Assembly: GCA_036417435.1 (NCBI GenBank)
Contig: CM070908.1
Coordinates: forward strand, 50,935,090-50,999,089
Direction: 5' to 3'
DNA: 64,000 nt
Origin: Inia geoffrensis
Taxonomy: Eukaryota > Chordata > Mammalia > Artiodactyla > Iniidae
The position numbers were made by a program, and so were the translations under genes. Below, in pieces: positions 60,807 to 64,000 of this stretch (position 1 is the stretch's first letter; each line of letters starts with the position of its first letter). The notes under the pieces were generated by a model. It was not told where the DNA came from. It did no database searches and saw only the letters and a list, made by a program, of their open reading frames with translations.

Positions 60807-61399
60807 GGACTTCCCTGGTGGCACAGTGGTTAAGAATCCACCTGCCAGTGCAGGGGACACGGGTTTGAGCTCTGGCCCTGGAGGATACCACATGCTGTGG
60901 AGCAACTAAGCCCATGAGCCACAACTACTGAGCCCGCGTGCCACAGCTACTGAAGCCCGCACACCTAGAGCCCGTGCTCTGCAACAAGAGAAGCCACTGC
61001 AACGAAAAGCCCGCATGCAGCAATGGAAACCCAACACAAGGATTCCCTGGTGGCACAGTGGTTAAGAATCTACCTGCCAATGCAGAAGACAAGGGTTCGA
61101 GCCCTGGGCTGGGAAGATCTCACATGCCGCAGAGCAACTAAGCCAGTGCGCCACAACTACTGAGCCTGCAAGCCACAACTACTGAAGCCAGCGAGCCTAG
61201 AGCCCGTGCTCCGCAACAAGAGAAGCCACCACAATGAGAAGCCCGCGCACCGCATCAAAGAGTAGCCCCCGCTCTCAGCAACTAGAGAAAAACCCGCGTG
61301 CAGCAGTGAAGACCCAATGCAGCCAAAAATTAAATAAATGAATAAATTAAAAAAAAACCCAACACAGCCAAAAATAAATAAATTTATATTAAATAAAAC
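60807..61399 (+). mobile_element. Long CHR-type SINE, interrupted by a second SINE
   Basis: Head 'gacttccctggtggcacagt' (60809 on) to 'atggaaacccaacaca' (61038), resuming at 61355 with 'aaacccaacacagcc' and ending in A/T tail. A perfect outer TSD, aaaacataagctt, lies at 60794-60806 and 61400-61412. Confidence 0.94.
61039..61354 (+). mobile_element. Long CHR-type SINE nested in another SINE
   Basis: 'gattccctggtggcacagtg' to 'gacccaatgcagccaaaaat' and (aaat)n, A8. A perfect inner TSD, aaacccaacaca, lies at 61027-61038 and 61355-61366 and consists of the host SINE's 3' module. Both have the same orientation. Confidence 0.95.
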
Positions 61400-61412
61400 A
61401 AAACATAAGCTT

Positions 61413-64000
61413 AAGGACTATCTGGTATCCTACCACATGGGTGTTCCTTTCTTCAGCTAAGTGGAAATTGGTGAGATAAAACTGTAAGCAATGGCTAACA
61501 CAAAAAATTGTAAATCACTTCAATAAAATACTTCAATAAAATAAATTAAAAATTAAAAAATATTTTTTAAACTGTAAGCAATGCAATTACCAAAATTACA
61601 AATGATCGATTAGCATGTGACATTTTTCGATCCCACAGGTAATTAAAGAAATGCAAATGAGAAGAATCAGATGCCATCTTTTGTCTACTGGGCAAGTTGG
61701 CAAGAAATTTTAAATATGATAAAAGTCGGTATTGGCAAGAGTCCAGGGAAGTGAGCAGTCACACCCACTGCTGGCCAAGGCTGTAAATTAGGATGACTTT
61801 TCTCTGGGCCATTTGGCAATAAGTTCCCGGAGCCTTTCAAAGATGATTTGCGTGCGGCGGTACTGGCAAACCCCTGAGTATGTGCTCAAGGAGGAACATG
61901 TCCTGAATTACCCCCAAATAGTCAGGGGCTGATTTACATGTCATATGTATCAAATTCTTATGTCTCCAAATCACAGATGTTAGGAGCGGCCATCTGCCAA
62001 TCACTAAATACTGATGGAGGATAAAGATTAAGAGGCCACATGACCGCATTCTCCTAGCCACCTGCAGGCAGAGATGTCACTGAGATGCTTGCAGAGCTGC
62101 GAAGGTCCTTAGAACTGGTACCAGTCCCTGGGGTCCGACCCCACAGCTTGAATCTGAAGATCTGAAAGCCCCAAGCACCCACTGCCCCCTGGTGACCCTT
62201 GCAATAAACAGGACACACTCACTCACAAGACGCGCTCTACACAACCATCTTTCCTGAGTAATAGGCTTACATCATCCAAAGCAGATCCCCCAGCCCAGAC
62301 AGGAAAGATCAACCACATACGTGTCTAAAGGCCAGATGGTGCAGGAAACACAGCTCTGCTTGTTGGAATTCATTTTCATGTTATCCCCCAAACCTAGGCC
62401 AGATGGTCGAGGGTTCCCTGGCTGGCTGGCATAAGGAACTGGGCCTCTGAGACTCATAAACAAGTTACCAAGTGCAGAAGGAGAGAAGGATGGAGAAAGC
62501 TCAAGTCTGGTACACTTGGATCAAGAAAATAAATGTCATAGGAAAAAAAAAAATACCTGTGTGACCTTTTTGCAAAACAAAACATTTTTGTTTTAAAATA
62601 GAAGTGTCATTTTTCACGCTGGAACAGCCTGCTCTTCTAAAGATTTGGCTCTGAAGCAAGGTGAAAAATCTTGTCGTTGAAAAACCATAATGCATCTTTG
62701 CAAACCGCAGAGACTGGGATAAAATGCACAGTGGCTTTGAGAGGAAGAAGTGATGTGCAGGGCACATTCTCGGGCTCAAAACTCCCTTTTAGTAAAAGCC
62801 AGTCGGCCACAGTATTTACTATACATCTGAAGGGGGTGGGAGTCTCCAGGACGGAGTTATAAAAGCAGGATTAACAGCAAATAAAAATACAGACGCACTC
62901 ACCCTGAGGTTCTGACATTTTTCTGACGGCCTCAGAAAAATGTTTGTACGAGCATGCACGGCAGGATAAACTCAGTCTCACACTCTGGAAGGAGTTCACT
63001 CTACTTATATTCTAACGTGCATGGATCAAAAGCCTGAGTTTGTATTGGTTCACAGAAGCGAGCACACTAGTTAATTTTACTTCACAAAGCCTTGCTGAGC
63101 TGAGCTGCCTAAGGCCAAAGTAACAGAGCTACTTACTACCAACTGAGAAAAACAGATCATTGTGTGATTATGATCTTAAAAGCACCCAGTGCTTAAATGA
63201 AAAATTGCATTTCAAGGTTATATTTATAAGAAGGAAAAAAGAGAACCCAGTATACTCCAGTTAATCCAACATTGACTGAGCCATCCAAGGTTTACACAGT
63301 GGGTATAGGTGATTTAAGGGATTAAAACGTGAGCAAGATAGATTATCATCTGGAACCTCAAAGAACATTCCAGGAGCTTTCAAGCAATCAGACATTATGC
63401 GTCACTTTCAATAAACATTCAGGAATTCAGGAAGGAGAAAAAATCATTATCAAGTTGTAGAATTGATCCTTTCAATGAAGCTTTTGCAAGTTTTCGAGAA
63501 AGCTGAGGGTGGCTTTCGAACGCCCCAGGTTAAGCAAGGAGCAAAGCAGCTACCCTCCCCCACACTCAGCATATGAGATGTCTGAAAGGCTTCTAATTAC
63601 CTAAAAATGACACCACCACAGCAGTTTTGCTTTGTTTTTGTGCATGTGTGTGTCTGTGTATCCATTTGTTTTAAACTCTCAGCCATCCAGACATACCAGA
63701 TGGTCCAGAAAGTGACAGGGGCTGGCTCTGTCCCCAAGAACTCACACAATTTGGATTTCCTGGAAGGTAAGCATGAAACAAGTTTTAGATTCCCTTTGTT
63801 GTATCCTCAAAGGGAAGAGAGAAAATAGGTATCGATTTAGTCCATTTCACCAGCTCCCCAATTTCCACCAGTCCTCCCTATTCACAAACCAACCAAATGC
63901 GGCAGAAACGCCTTCGTAATCCCTTCATCACTTTCTGGTCCTGCCTCCCCCTTCCAATGGCATCTGTACCTCCTGTGAACTCCCAGCCAGACCGGGAAAG
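61413..64000. other. Unique intronic sequence at the 5' edge of the gene segment
   Basis: No gene, ORP10 exon or nameable repeat recognised. AT-rich to 61750, then mixed. A minus-strand run D-N-M-K-M-N-S-N-K-Q at 62350-62390 superficially resembles the end of the ORP10 PH domain, but its flanks do not fit. Confidence 0.35.

Noticed and set aside
62272..62463. Minus-strand D-N-M-K-M-N-S-N-K-Q, considered as an ORP10 PH-domain exon end
   Set aside because: Residues on either side do not match ORP10 and no splice sites bracket it.

Overview
The window is vertebrate nuclear DNA from a mammal, and almost certainly a cetacean, probably a toothed whale. The main evidence is eight copies of a ~210-bp tRNA-derived SINE that opens 'gggcttccctggtggcgcag', plus five copies of a longer ~290-bp relative. 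These are the CHR (Cetacea-Hippo-Ruminant) families in their cetacean-typical form. Artiodactyl-type L1 tails are abundant, and I saw no BovB or Bov-tA, which argues against a ruminant. Gene content: the window lies inside one large gene on the minus strand, OSBPL10 (oxysterol-binding-protein-related protein 10, ORP10). Two consecutive coding exons are readable at 33725-33935 and 15803-15957. Both have canonical AG/GT borders, their phases fit exactly across a 17.8-kb intron (15958-33724), and their joined product matches the ORP10 linker between the PH domain and the lipid-transfer domain as I remember it. The earlier exons (signal-free N-terminus, PH domain) must lie beyond 64000 and the ORD exons below position 1. 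I found no other functional gene. Layout in + coordinates: 1-15802 is 3'-side intron with old L1, LTR and MIR fragments, three young CHR SINEs, an L1 tail carrying a short 3' transduction (7407-7686) and a 1.15-kb L1 with a SINE nested in it (13265-14410). 15803-15957 is an exon. 15958-33724 is an intron holding a near-full-length but dead L1 (17692-23560, same strand as the gene), a processed RPL23A pseudogene (24466-24964), an 83-bp minisatellite (25328-25822) and several SINEs. 33725-33935 is an exon. 33936-64000 is 5'-side intron with many SINEs, nested L1s (52661-55339), an LTR interrupted by an unidentified polyadenylated retrocopy (43271-44065), a solo ERV LTR (56321-56706), a SINE nested in a SINE (60807-61399) and several microsatellites. 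The most useful results are the two unlisted OSBPL10 exons, the nested insertions with readable target-site duplications (TSDs, which give a relative insertion order), the near-identical minisatellite, and the retrocopy of an unknown transcript. I found no convincing new biological system. The region is an ordinary repeat-rich mammalian intron landscape, and subfamily names for old repeats come from memory and need a repeat-library search.
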